Shown one piece after another: positions 9,879 through 18,418 of a stretch of DNA of 64,000 nucleotides. The translations under genes were made by a program, and so were the position numbers. Below the pieces are notes generated by a model. That model ran no database searches and had not been told where the DNA came from. It worked only from the letters and a program-made list of their open reading frames with translations. Origin of the DNA: Longitalea luteola (GTDB lineage Bacteria; Bacteroidota; Bacteroidia; Chitinophagales; Chitinophagaceae); the NCBI RefSeq assembly GCF_017356035.1, contig NZ_JAFIQX010000001.1, forward strand, positions 186,001 to 250,000, written 5' to 3'. The number at the start of each line of letters is the position of its first letter. Within the stretch, counting starts at the first letter, position 1.

Positions 9879-11244
9879 AAACGGACGGATCATTACTGCT
9901 GATGCGGATTATACTGCCGATATTTTTGTGGTGGATGAAACTATTCAGGCCATAGGTCAACACTTAGGTGTATCGGCCGACAGGGAGATCGATGCAACGG
10001 ATCAACTCGTATTTCCCGGTGGTATCGATCCGCATGTGCACCTGGATATGCCCTTTATGGGAACTTTCTCGAGCGACAATTACGAAACAGGTACCCGGGC
10101 TGCTTTGTTTGGGGGCACTACCATGGTCATCGATTTTATTTTGCAAAAACAAGGCAACAGTTTGCAGGCGGCCCTGGATGAATGGCGGTCGCGATCAGAT
10201 AATAATTGTGTGGGTGATTACAGCTTTCATATGGCGGTGACCGATTTTAATGACAATACCCGACCAGAGATCCGGAAGATGATCGAACGCGAAGGTATTG
10301 TTTCCTTCAAAACTTTTATGGCGTATAAAGGAGCGCTCATGATCGATGACCGGCAAATGATCGGCCTCATGGAAGAAGTGAAGAAGTATGGCGGTCTCAT
10401 CAATGTGCACGCCACTAACGGTGATATGATCGATTACCTGGTGGCCAAACACCGGGCTGAAAAGAAATTATCTCCGCTGTATCATTATTTATCACAGCCG
10501 GAGATTACCGAAGCGGAGGCTTCGGAACGGTTTGTTGATATGACGTATTATACGGGTTGTCCGGGGTATATTGTTCACCTCACCTGTGAAGGCGCTTTGA
10601 ATGCCGTGCGCAATGCCACCCGTAGAAACCAAAAAGTATTTGTGGAAACATGCATTCAATATTTGCTCCTGGACGCCTCTTTGTACGAAAAAGATTTTGA
10701 AGGAGCCCGGTGGGTGATGAGTCCGCCCCTGCGCCAGCAAAAGGACCAGGAGACTTTATGGGCAGGCATCAACCAGGGACTGGTGCAGGTAGTGGCAACG
10801 GATCATTGTCCGTTTAAATGGGAGCAGAAGCTAATAGGCAGGGAAGATTTTTCAAAGATCCCGAACGGACATCCCGCCATCGAGAACCGCATGGAATTAT
10901 TATACAGTGAAGGCGTTCACAAGGGCAGGATCAGTTTGAACAAGTATGTAGAAGTGGCCTGTACGAACCCGGCGAAGATCTTTGGCATGTTCCCGCGTAA
11001 AGGAACGCTGGCGCCGGGCAGTGATGCCGACATCGTGATCTTTGATCCTGCTGAACAACATACGTTGTCGGCAGCCACCCATCATATGAATGTGGATTAT
11101 TCGGCGTATGAAGGGTGGCCGGTGACAGGCAAAGTGAAAAAGGTGATCCTGCGTGGACAGCTTGCCATTGATAATGGAAAATGTCTGGTGGAGAAAGGCT
11201 ACGGGAAGTTCATTAAACGGAACAAAGTAAAACAAACCATTTAA
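9862..11244 (+). CDS. hydA: Dihydropyrimidinase (D-hydantoinase family)
   Basis: This 460-residue cyclic amidohydrolase opens the ring of dihydrouracil to N-carbamoyl-beta-alanine. The binuclear metal site is visible: H58 and H60 in GGIDPHVHLD, the lysine expected to be carboxylated (K156 in FMAYKG), a histidine in INVHATNGD, another in YIVHLTCEG, and the aspartate in ATDHCPF. Length and motifs fit dihydropyrimidinase rather than dihydroorotase or allantoinase. It begins inside the end of the permease gene and is followed by the nitrilase-family gene for the next step. Confidence 0.9.
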   Translation: MSLLIKNGRIITADADYTADIFVVDETIQAIGQHLGVSADREIDATDQLVFPGGIDPHVHLDMPFMGTFSSDNYETGTRAALFGGTTMVIDFILQKQGNSLQAALDEWRSRSDNNCVGDYSFHMAVTDFNDNTRPEIRKMIEREGIVSFKTFMAYKGALMIDDRQMIGLMEEVKKYGGLINVHATNGDMIDYLVAKHRAEKKLSPLYHYLSQPEITEAEASERFVDMTYYTGCPGYIVHLTCEGALNAVRNATRRNQKVFVETCIQYLLLDASLYEKDFEGARWVMSPPLRQQKDQETLWAGINQGLVQVVATDHCPFKWEQKLIGREDFSKIPNGHPAIENRMELLYSEGVHKGRISLNKYVEVACTNPAKIFGMFPRKGTLAPGSDADIVIFDPAEQHTLSAATHHMNVDYSAYEGWPVTGKVKKVILRGQLAIDNGKCLVEKGYGKFIKRNKVKQTI

Positions 11245-11335
11245 TCTATTGGTAATAGGAAGTCGCAATAGGCAGTAGGTAACAAGCAAAAGCGAGTCTC
11301 TTAAAATTTAAAAGTTAGAACTTAAAACTTCATAT

Positions 11336-12202
11336 ATGGCCAGGATCATTAAATCGGGTTTAATACAAATGAGTTTGCCGAAGACGGAAGGGGAGGGTAC
11401 TATTGAAGAGATCAAGGAAGCAATGGTGCAAAAGCATCTTCCATATATTGAAAAGGCGGGAGAACAAGGTGTACAGATCCTCTGCCTGCAGGAGATATTC
11501 AATACCCCATATTTCTGTCCGGGCCAGGATCGTGCCTGGTATGAATCAGCTGAAACGGTTCCCGGACCAACCATTGAACGCATGGCTGCCTATGCAAGGA
11601 AATACAATATGGTAATGATAGTACCGGTGTATGAGAAAGAACAGGCCGGCGTACTGTATAACACAGCAGCTGTTATTGATGCAGATGGTACTTATTTGGG
11701 AAAATACCGCAAGAATCATATTCCGCACACTTCCGGTTTTTGGGAAAAGTTTTTCTTTAAACCGGGCAACCTGGGCTATCCGGTCTTTCAGACCCGCTAT
11801 GCAAAAATAGGTGTATATATCTGTTATGATCGCCATTTTCCGGATGGCGCCCGGGTATTGGGATTGAATGGGGCCGAGATCGTGTATAATCCGTCCGCAA
11901 CCGTAGCGGGTTTGTCGCAATATCTGTGGAAGCTGGAACAACCAGCGCATGCGGCAGCCAATGGGTATTTCATGGGGTGCATCAACCGGGTAGGGCAGGA
12001 AAAGCCCTGGAATCTGGGTAAGTTCTATGGCTCCTCTTATTTTGTTGATCCGCGCGGACAAATATTTGCCATTGCTTCAGAAGATAAGGATGAGTTGCTG
12101 GTTGCTGATTTTGACCTGGATATGATCGAAGAAGTGAGAAGCATCTGGCAGTTCTACCGGGATAGAAGACCGGAGACGTATGGCAAGTTGGTGGAACTAT
12201 AA
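11336..12202 (+). CDS. Nitrilase-superfamily beta-ureidopropionase (N-carbamoyl-beta-alanine amidohydrolase)
   Basis: The 288-residue protein has the catalytic triad of the carbon-nitrogen hydrolase family: E53 (CLQEIF), K126 (YRKNHIPH) and C163 (YICYDRHFPDGAR). It should hydrolyse N-carbamoyl-beta-alanine to beta-alanine, CO2 and ammonia. The family also includes N-carbamoylputrescine amidase and D-carbamoylase; the dihydropyrimidinase upstream and PreT/PreA downstream favour the pyrimidine role. It starts 91 bases after dihydropyrimidinase and ends 27 bases before preT. Confidence 0.86.
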   Translation: MARIIKSGLIQMSLPKTEGEGTIEEIKEAMVQKHLPYIEKAGEQGVQILCLQEIFNTPYFCPGQDRAWYESAETVPGPTIERMAAYARKYNMVMIVPVYEKEQAGVLYNTAAVIDADGTYLGKYRKNHIPHTSGFWEKFFFKPGNLGYPVFQTRYAKIGVYICYDRHFPDGARVLGLNGAEIVYNPSATVAGLSQYLWKLEQPAHAAANGYFMGCINRVGQEKPWNLGKFYGSSYFVDPRGQIFAIASEDKDELLVADFDLDMIEEVRSIWQFYRDRRPETYGKLVEL

Positions 12203-12229
12203 AACGAAAATGTTAACGGAATTTATAAC

Positions 12230-13570
12230 ATGGCTATAAAAAACAATCGACTAACGGCTGAACAATACCAGCAGAACTTCAGCGATATTCACCCGCCATT
12301 CGACAGCAGGGAATCGGCGCTGGTGGAAGCCAATCGTTGTTTATTCTGCTATGATGCGCCCTGCACCAAGAGTTGTCCAACCGAGATCAACATTCCCAAA
12401 TTCATAAAGCAGATCAGTACAGACAATGTAAAAGGTTCTGCGCATACCATATTTGCTGCTAATATCATGGGCGCAGGCTGTTCGCGGGTTTGCCCTGTGG
12501 AAAAATTATGCGAAGGATCCTGCGTATACAATTTACTGGAAGAACCGCCAATACCCATCGCGCGCTTGCAGCGCTATGCCACCGAGCAGGCCATGGAAAA
12601 AAACTGGCAGCTCTTTACCCGGAAACCGGCTACCGGAAAGAAAGTGGCCATTGTAGGAGCAGGGCCGGCCGGATTGAGCTGTGCACATATATTGAGCCGT
12701 GAAGGTGTTGATGTAACCATTTATGAAAAGGAAAATAAAGGCGGCGGATTGATGACCTATGGTATAGCCGCTTACAAAGTAACGCCACAGTTCTGTGAAC
12801 AGGAGGTGAATTACATCACTGCTCTTGGCGGCATTCAAATCAAGTACGGCCAGGAACTCGGTAAACATATTTCGCTTGCAGCACTGAAAGCGCAATACGA
12901 TGCGGTGTTCCTGGGGTTTGGGGTTGGACTGGCACGGCAACTGAATATTCCGGGTGAAGAGCTGGAAGGCGTGGTAGATGCCATCCGTTTTATTTACAAT
13001 ATCCGGGCTGGTGCATATGACCGGGTGCCGGTAGGAGATAAAGTGGCCGTGATCGGCATGGGTATGACAGCCATCGATGCTGCCACACAAGCGAAGAGAC
13101 TGGGCGCACAAGAGGTAACCCTGGTGTATCGCAGAACGCAGGCGGAAATGCCCTGTACGGAAGCGGAACTGGATCTTGCGAAACTGGATGGTTGCCGCAT
13201 TATCTGGCTGGCAGCGCCGGCTATGATAAAAGGTGAACAGGGAAAAGTAACGCAACTGGTCTGTAACCTGATGCAATTGGGCGAAGCAGATGCCAGCGGT
13301 CGACGTTCATCGGTGGAGACCGGCGAGAAGTTCATCCTCGAAGTGGATATGGTGATAAAGGCCGCCGGTCAAATTCCATTTGAAGAATTGGTGACCAGTA
13401 ACCAGTTGCAACATGCGCAAGGGAAGATAACTGTGCAAAAGAACGGCGCCACCAATATACCCGGTGTATTTGCCGGTGGTGATTGTGTGAATGGAGGTAA
13501 GGAAGTGGTGGATGCTGTACAGGCCGGAAAGCTTGCGGCTAATGCAATGCTGGATTACCTAAGTTCCTAA
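12230..13570 (+). CDS. preT: NAD-dependent dihydropyrimidine dehydrogenase, subunit PreT
   Basis: This 446-residue flavoprotein is the electron-input subunit that works with PreA to reduce uracil or thymine using NADH. It has an N-terminal helical FeS domain with two cysteine clusters (CLFCYDAPCTKSCP near residue 37 and GAGCSRVCPVEKLCEGSC near residue 82), an FAD dinucleotide fold (VAIVGAGPAGLSC near 141) and an NAD-binding fold (VAVIGMGMTAID near 272). GltD-like proteins share this plan, but pairing with PreA and the pathway genes decides the call. Confidence 0.9.
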   Translation: MAIKNNRLTAEQYQQNFSDIHPPFDSRESALVEANRCLFCYDAPCTKSCPTEINIPKFIKQISTDNVKGSAHTIFAANIMGAGCSRVCPVEKLCEGSCVYNLLEEPPIPIARLQRYATEQAMEKNWQLFTRKPATGKKVAIVGAGPAGLSCAHILSREGVDVTIYEKENKGGGLMTYGIAAYKVTPQFCEQEVNYITALGGIQIKYGQELGKHISLAALKAQYDAVFLGFGVGLARQLNIPGEELEGVVDAIRFIYNIRAGAYDRVPVGDKVAVIGMGMTAIDAATQAKRLGAQEVTLVYRRTQAEMPCTEAELDLAKLDGCRIIWLAAPAMIKGEQGKVTQLVCNLMQLGEADASGRRSSVETGEKFILEVDMVIKAAGQIPFEELVTSNQLQHAQGKITVQKNGATNIPGVFAGGDCVNGGKEVVDAVQAGKLAANAMLDYLSS

Positions 13571-13713
13571 GTTATTGAGTTATTGAGTTATTGAGTTATT
13601 GAGTTATTGAGTTATTGAGTTAGCAATTAATCGCGAGGCCCAAACCATAAACACAAACCATAAACCACAAACCATAAACCACAAACCACAAACGACAAAC
13701 CACAAACGAAAAA
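13571..13713. repeat. Tandem 8-mer tract followed by ACAAACC tract
   Basis: Six perfect tandem copies of gttattga run from 13571 to 13618 immediately after the PreT stop codon. A second tract of 'aaaccac/aaaccataa' units follows from 13641 to 13713 and touches the PreA start codon. No ribosome binding site is visible in the latter. Confidence 0.9.
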
Positions 13714-13714
13714 C

Positions 13715-14983
13715 ATGACTGATATCTCTGCAAACTTTTTAGGTATCAAATCGCCCAACCCGTTTTGGTTAGCGAGTGCGCCGCCTACCGATAAAAAGAT
13801 CAATGTGCTGCGGGCTTTTGAAGCCGGTTGGGGAGGTGTTGTATGGAAAACCCTGGGCAGCCAGGTGAAAAACGTATCGAGCCGTTATTCGGCTGTCAAT
13901 TACAACGGCACCAAAGTAATGGGATTCAATAATATTGAACTGATCAGTGACCGGCCGCTGGAGCTTAACCTGCGTGAAATAAAAGAGTGCATTAAATTAT
14001 TTCCTGACCGCGCAATGATCGTTTCGCTGATGGCTGATAATACCCGCGAGAAATGGCATGAGCTCATAGCGCAGGTGGAAGACACGGGCGCCCACGGACT
14101 GGAACTGAATTTTGGTTGTCCCCATGGAATGACCGAACGTGGGATGGGCGCTGTGGTAGGGCAGGACCCCGAGATCGCGCGACTGGTGGTAGAATGGGTG
14201 ATGGAAAAAGCGACCGTTCCCGTGATCACTAAACTCACGCCCAATGTGCATTCGGTTGTGCCAACCGGAAGAGCAGCGGTAGAAGCAGGTTCTCATGCGC
14301 TGTCATTGATAAACACCATTCAATCGGTTACAGGTATTGATCTCGATACATTTGTACCCAATCCGAATGTTGCCGGTAAATCGGTATTCGGTGGGTATTG
14401 CGGTCCGGCTGTAAAGCCCATTGCGCTGAAAATGCTGGCTACTATCAGCCAGGACCCGGTAACATCCAAAGTGCCGGTGTCAGGTATCGGCGGCGTTAGT
14501 ACCTGGAAAGATGCGGTTGAATTTATGTTATTGGGCGCTACCACCGTTCAGGTGTGCACGGCCGCAATGAAACATGGATTCCGCATTGTCGAGGATCTGT
14601 GTGAAGGATTGAATAACTGGATGGATGAAAAAGGATTCAAAACGATCAATGATTTCATTGGTAAATCGGTTCCCCATCTTACGCAATGGGAAGAACTGGA
14701 TATCAATTATCATATTGTTGCCAATATCGATCAAACAAAATGCATTCACTGCGGGCTTTGTTACATTGCGTGTGAAGATGGTTCGCATCAATCGATCAAC
14801 CAGCAGTATGGCAAGCCTTACAATACTTATACGATCCGGGAAGAGGACTGTGTAGGTTGTAATTTATGTAAGCTCATCTGTCCGGTTGACAATTGCATTA
14901 CCATGGTGGAACAGCGCAAAGGCCCGGAATATGTGAACTGGAAAGAATTTCAGCTGCGTGGTATGCCATTGAATGATCATTAA
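13715..14983 (+). CDS. preA: NAD-dependent dihydropyrimidine dehydrogenase, catalytic subunit PreA
   Basis: The 422-residue protein reduces uracil/thymine to the 5,6-dihydro form. It combines an FMN-binding TIM barrel of the dihydroorotate dehydrogenase type (residues about 5-310; NPFWLASAPPTDKK, LNFGCPHGMTERGMG carrying the catalytic cysteine, and SGIGGVSTWKDA at the phosphate site) with a C-terminal two-cluster ferredoxin domain (CIHCGLCYIAC and CVGCNLCKLICPVDNC). Length and architecture equal E. coli PreA. It is the last gene of the pyrimidine run and follows preT after a repeat-filled spacer. Confidence 0.91.
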   Translation: MTDISANFLGIKSPNPFWLASAPPTDKKINVLRAFEAGWGGVVWKTLGSQVKNVSSRYSAVNYNGTKVMGFNNIELISDRPLELNLREIKECIKLFPDRAMIVSLMADNTREKWHELIAQVEDTGAHGLELNFGCPHGMTERGMGAVVGQDPEIARLVVEWVMEKATVPVITKLTPNVHSVVPTGRAAVEAGSHALSLINTIQSVTGIDLDTFVPNPNVAGKSVFGGYCGPAVKPIALKMLATISQDPVTSKVPVSGIGGVSTWKDAVEFMLLGATTVQVCTAAMKHGFRIVEDLCEGLNNWMDEKGFKTINDFIGKSVPHLTQWEELDINYHIVANIDQTKCIHCGLCYIACEDGSHQSINQQYGKPYNTYTIREEDCVGCNLCKLICPVDNCITMVEQRKGPEYVNWKEFQLRGMPLNDH

Positions 14984-15453
14984 GAACGCTGAACGCTAAA
15001 TGCTGACAGGCTAAAAGCTGCCTGTTACCATTGCCGATTGCCTATTGTCTATTGTTTTGTTGTCCATTGCCTATTGTCTATTGTCTGTTGCCCATTGATA
15101 TATACGAAGACACTCATGTGAATAAAAATATTTCCCACCCCGCCTGGTTTTCTATTGGCTCGAACTTGCTAAACAGGGTAAATTAGAAGAAATGCTAAAC
15201 GCAAAAGCTAAACGAAGCATTCGCAGGCGGCCCCGCGTTTTGCAGCAACTGTTAACACTCCTGCAGGTTGTACATCATTAGTTATAGCCACTTAGGTTAA
15301 TACGAGTCCTTGTTACTTGTAGCCCGCAACTATTGCCATGAATTAGACATTTTCACGTTTTGGTGTTTTTCAATGACGTGCCCGTTAGCCCTTGCTGTCG
15401 GCATTGCCGATTGCTGATCTCTTATTGACCATTCATATTCAAATATCATTACT
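14984..15453. other. Gene-free spacer with CTATTG repeat tract
   Basis: The first 20 bases carry two AACGCT units; 15028-15099 is a degenerate repeat of CTATTG/CCATTG hexamers. From about 15110 to 15453 I see no coding frame of note, no RNA gene and no clear terminator or promoter. Confidence 0.6.
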
Positions 15454-16845
15454 ATGAAACAGATCATTTACACTTTATTCCTATGCCTTCTTGTACAATC
15501 AATAACAGCGCAAACCCCTCCCGCCACCTGGCAGGAACATTGGTTTGAGCACAACCAGCTGCTTAGCCGAAAGTTTTATGACAATGATGTAGCGGTGTAT
15601 TACGACAACGACGTCCCGGGCTCGGTTACCTGGCCCTATACTTATATGGGCGATGTTTGGCGGTATGTAAAAAACGTTTATGGCAACTTTGGCAGCGATC
15701 CGCACCTGTTTGCCATCTTTCATACTAACAAGTACAGTGGCGGTCATCCTTCCACTTATTTCGATGCCAGCCATGATCACCGTAATGTTATAGATGTTGG
15801 TCCTTATACCTGGACGAGCGGCACGGGTGGTGACCTGGATATCACCACGCATGAGGTGGCGCATATAGTTGAAGGCGCCAGTAAAGGCATAAAAGGTTCT
15901 CCTGCTTTTCCTATCTGGGGCGATAGTAAATGGGCCGAGATCTTTATCTACGATGTCTACCTGAAACTGGGCAAAACGAGCGAAGCTACGCGCTGGTATA
16001 ACCAGATGCAGAATACCACTGACAACTTCCCGGTTGCCGGTACTCATTGGTTCCGCGATTGGTTCTATCCCATTTATAATAACTATGGCGGCACGCAGGT
16101 GCTGAACCGGTTCTTTGAACTGCTGGCGCAGCATTTTCCCAAAAGCGGCAACAGCTATTCCCGCAGCATGAACTGGGGCGAATTCATTCATTTCTGGAGT
16201 GGGGCCGCCGGCGTAAGTCTGAAACCACTGGCTACTTCGGCTTTCGGCTGGACGTCCGCCTTTGAAACCCAATTCAACCAGGCCCGCATTGATTTTCCCT
16301 TTGCCTACGGAACAGGTGTAGCTTATGTATATAAACATTGTAATTATGGCGGTTATGTAACAGCGCTTGGCGTAGGCAATTATACCTTGAGCCAGTTGCA
16401 AAACCTCGGCGTTTTAAACGATGATATTTCTTCACTCAAAGTAGCCAATGGTTACCAGGTACAATTATACTGGGATGATAATTTCGGCGGCACTTCAGTA
16501 ACCATCACAGCAGATAATACCTGCCTGGTCGCCAATAATTTTAATGACAGGACCAGTTCGGTTCGGGTGGCCCCTACCAGTGTGGCAGCAAGAACTGTAA
16601 CTGATGACCTGGCTGTTAAACCATTGACGATATATCCTAATCCGGTTATCAATGAGCTGCGATTTAATATGCCTCGGTCATTGGCGGGTTCCACCGTCAG
16701 GATACTCGATGTAATGGGCCGCGAAGTGATGGAAACCAGGTTCACTTCAAACAGAATGGATGTGTCGAAGTTGCCTGCCGGTGTATACACTTTAATGATC
16801 ATCAACAATGATAAGCGCTTTACAAGAAAATTTGTCAAGAGGTGA
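15454..16845 (+). CDS. Secreted HExxH metallopeptidase-like protein with crystallin-like module and T9SS tail
   Basis: This 463-residue protein has a signal peptide (about residues 1-19, cut after TAQ), a likely zinc-peptidase domain with HEVAH at residues 133-137 and a candidate third ligand glutamate in DSKWAEIF downstream (gluzincin-like), then a beta/gamma-crystallin-like module (about 285-370: YKHCNYGGYV, LNDDISSLKV, LYWDDNFGG) and a C-terminal T9SS sorting domain (LTIYPNPVINELRF to the end). It should be exported and released or attached at the cell surface. Substrate is unknown. The next gene has the same crystallin-like module and tail, so both probably act in one process. Confidence 0.72.
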   Translation: MKQIIYTLFLCLLVQSITAQTPPATWQEHWFEHNQLLSRKFYDNDVAVYYDNDVPGSVTWPYTYMGDVWRYVKNVYGNFGSDPHLFAIFHTNKYSGGHPSTYFDASHDHRNVIDVGPYTWTSGTGGDLDITTHEVAHIVEGASKGIKGSPAFPIWGDSKWAEIFIYDVYLKLGKTSEATRWYNQMQNTTDNFPVAGTHWFRDWFYPIYNNYGGTQVLNRFFELLAQHFPKSGNSYSRSMNWGEFIHFWSGAAGVSLKPLATSAFGWTSAFETQFNQARIDFPFAYGTGVAYVYKHCNYGGYVTALGVGNYTLSQLQNLGVLNDDISSLKVANGYQVQLYWDDNFGGTSVTITADNTCLVANNFNDRTSSVRVAPTSVAARTVTDDLAVKPLTIYPNPVINELRFNMPRSLAGSTVRILDVMGREVMETRFTSNRMDVSKLPAGVYTLMIINNDKRFTRKFVKR

Positions 16846-16870
16846 TCAGTAACGAACTAAAAAACCAATT

Positions 16871-18256
16871 ATGAAAAAGTTTTTATATACCTGTTTACTT
16901 ATTGGTATCATCCAGAGTTCGTTTGGGAATTCCGGAATTTATGCGGGTGGTCCCGTATATAAGAACCGTAATTATGCTATCAGTGAATTGAAAGGTTCGG
17001 GGTATACCTGTTTGGTGGTATGGACCATTCACATCGATGCCAGCGGTAACCTGAATTTCAATGCAGAATTCCCCCTGGTACAAAATGGTACATATATTGG
17101 CGGCGCTGCGTATCCCAATTTTGCCAGTGATATTGCATCGTTGAAAACAGCGCCTACTACTATTAACCGGTTGGAGTTTTGTTTAAGCGCCTGGGGCTCG
17201 TCTACATTTGCCAATATCAGAAACCTGATCAATGCACAGGGAACCGGACCTACAAGCATCCTGTATCGTAATTTCCAGGTTATAAAGAATACTTTTCCTA
17301 CAGTAGATGCCATCGGCTTTGATGATGAAAGCACTTATGATGTAAACTCAGCCACGGCTTTTGCGGTTATGCTGGGAGGTTTGGGTTTTAAGGTGTCACT
17401 GGTGCCCTATACGGCTGCTTCCTTCTGGACAGGTGTTGCTACCAACACGAATAATCAACGTCCGGGTACGGTTGATCGCATCGACCTGCAATGTTATGCG
17501 GGTGGTGCAGGTAATAATCCCTGCAACTGGAACTTTGGCAGCATACCAGTATACGCCGGTTTGTGGGACCAGGAGAAAACAACCAGCCAGGTGCAAAGCC
17601 AGTTGACAACGTGGAAAAACAATTGTGGTATTGACGGTGGCTTTATGTGGTTATATGATGATTTTGATAATACCACCGGCACCGAAGCCTATGCTGCTGC
17701 CATCAACAATGCATTTAGCGGAGGCAGCGGTACAACGGCGGCTACCTTTTATAAAGATTGCAATTATGGGGGCAGTGCAGTGGGGCTGCCGGCGGGGAGT
17801 TATACACTGAGCAGCCTTCAGACCAGGGGTATTGTTAATGATGATATCTCTTCGCTGACGGTGCAAAGCGGTTACCGGGTTACGCTGTATTGGGACGATA
17901 ATTTTGGCGGCGCTACCCTGGTTAAAACGGCCAGCGATGCCTGTTTGGTTGATGATGGCTGGAATGACAAGGTATCTTCCCTGGTGATCAGTACAGTAGC
18001 GGCAGCTATTACGGCGCGCGCGTCAATAACGCCGGAAACGACCGTTTCCAGCATACCCGGGCAGCAGGAGATAAAGTTATTTTTGGGGCCGGTTGCTGAT
18101 AATGGTCCTGTACGTATATACGATGTTATGGGTCGCCCGGTAATGACGGTAAGGCTGGTCACGAACCGGATCAATATTAATGCGTTGCCACCCGGCGTAT
18201 ATATATTGATTTATTCACAGAATGGACGCCAGATCACGAGGAAGTTTGTAAAATAA
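16871..18256 (+). CDS. Secreted GH18-like hydrolase with crystallin-like module and T9SS tail
   Basis: The 461-residue protein has a signal peptide (about 1-20), a TIM-barrel-like region in which VDAIGFDDES (residues 145-154) aligns with the GH18 DGxDxDxE motif and keeps the catalytic glutamate (E153), later LQCYAGG and WLYDDFD segments consistent with the barrel end, then a crystallin-like module (about 295-375: YKDCNYGGS, VNDDISSLTV, LYWDDNFGG) and a T9SS sorting domain (GPVRIYDVMGRPV to the end). A chitinase or endo-N-acetylglucosaminidase activity is an inference from one motif. It starts 25 bases after the preceding gene and is probably co-transcribed. Confidence 0.65.
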   Translation: MKKFLYTCLLIGIIQSSFGNSGIYAGGPVYKNRNYAISELKGSGYTCLVVWTIHIDASGNLNFNAEFPLVQNGTYIGGAAYPNFASDIASLKTAPTTINRLEFCLSAWGSSTFANIRNLINAQGTGPTSILYRNFQVIKNTFPTVDAIGFDDESTYDVNSATAFAVMLGGLGFKVSLVPYTAASFWTGVATNTNNQRPGTVDRIDLQCYAGGAGNNPCNWNFGSIPVYAGLWDQEKTTSQVQSQLTTWKNNCGIDGGFMWLYDDFDNTTGTEAYAAAINNAFSGGSGTTAATFYKDCNYGGSAVGLPAGSYTLSSLQTRGIVNDDISSLTVQSGYRVTLYWDDNFGGATLVKTASDACLVDDGWNDKVSSLVISTVAAAITARASITPETTVSSIPGQQEIKLFLGPVADNGPVRIYDVMGRPVMTVRLVTNRININALPPGVYILIYSQNGRQITRKFVK

Positions 18257-18263
18257 TGAAGGA

Positions 18264-18342
18264 GCGAGTGGCAAGTGGCTAGTGGCGAGTAGGGAATTGC
18301 GGAATGTGCTTCCCTCTAGCCATTTACTACTTGCCACTGGCT
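18264..18342. repeat. Long imperfect inverted repeat after the GH18-like gene
   Basis: AGTGGCAAGT near 18267 is complementary to ACTTGCCACT near 18329, and further arm bases (GGCTAG/CTAGCC, AGGGAA/TTCCCT) also pair, forming a long hairpin about 80 bases across. It lies just past the stop codon. It has no T-run, so it is a weak candidate terminator or mRNA 3' stabiliser. Confidence 0.6.
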
Positions 18343-18418
18343 GGTATTTTATCCCCAGTGTGCCAATATTTTTATCTGTTTCTTATTAAAAACGCGGGAG
18401 ATAAAGTACATTAGAACC

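Noticed and set aside
13571-13713. CRISPR or origin-like iterons considered for the 8-mer tract
   Set aside because: Direct 8-mers without spacers between two genes of one pathway, and no initiator gene, fit simple slippage repeats better.
15110-15453. Riboswitch before the HExxH protein gene
   Set aside because: I could not find conserved aptamer elements or an expression platform.
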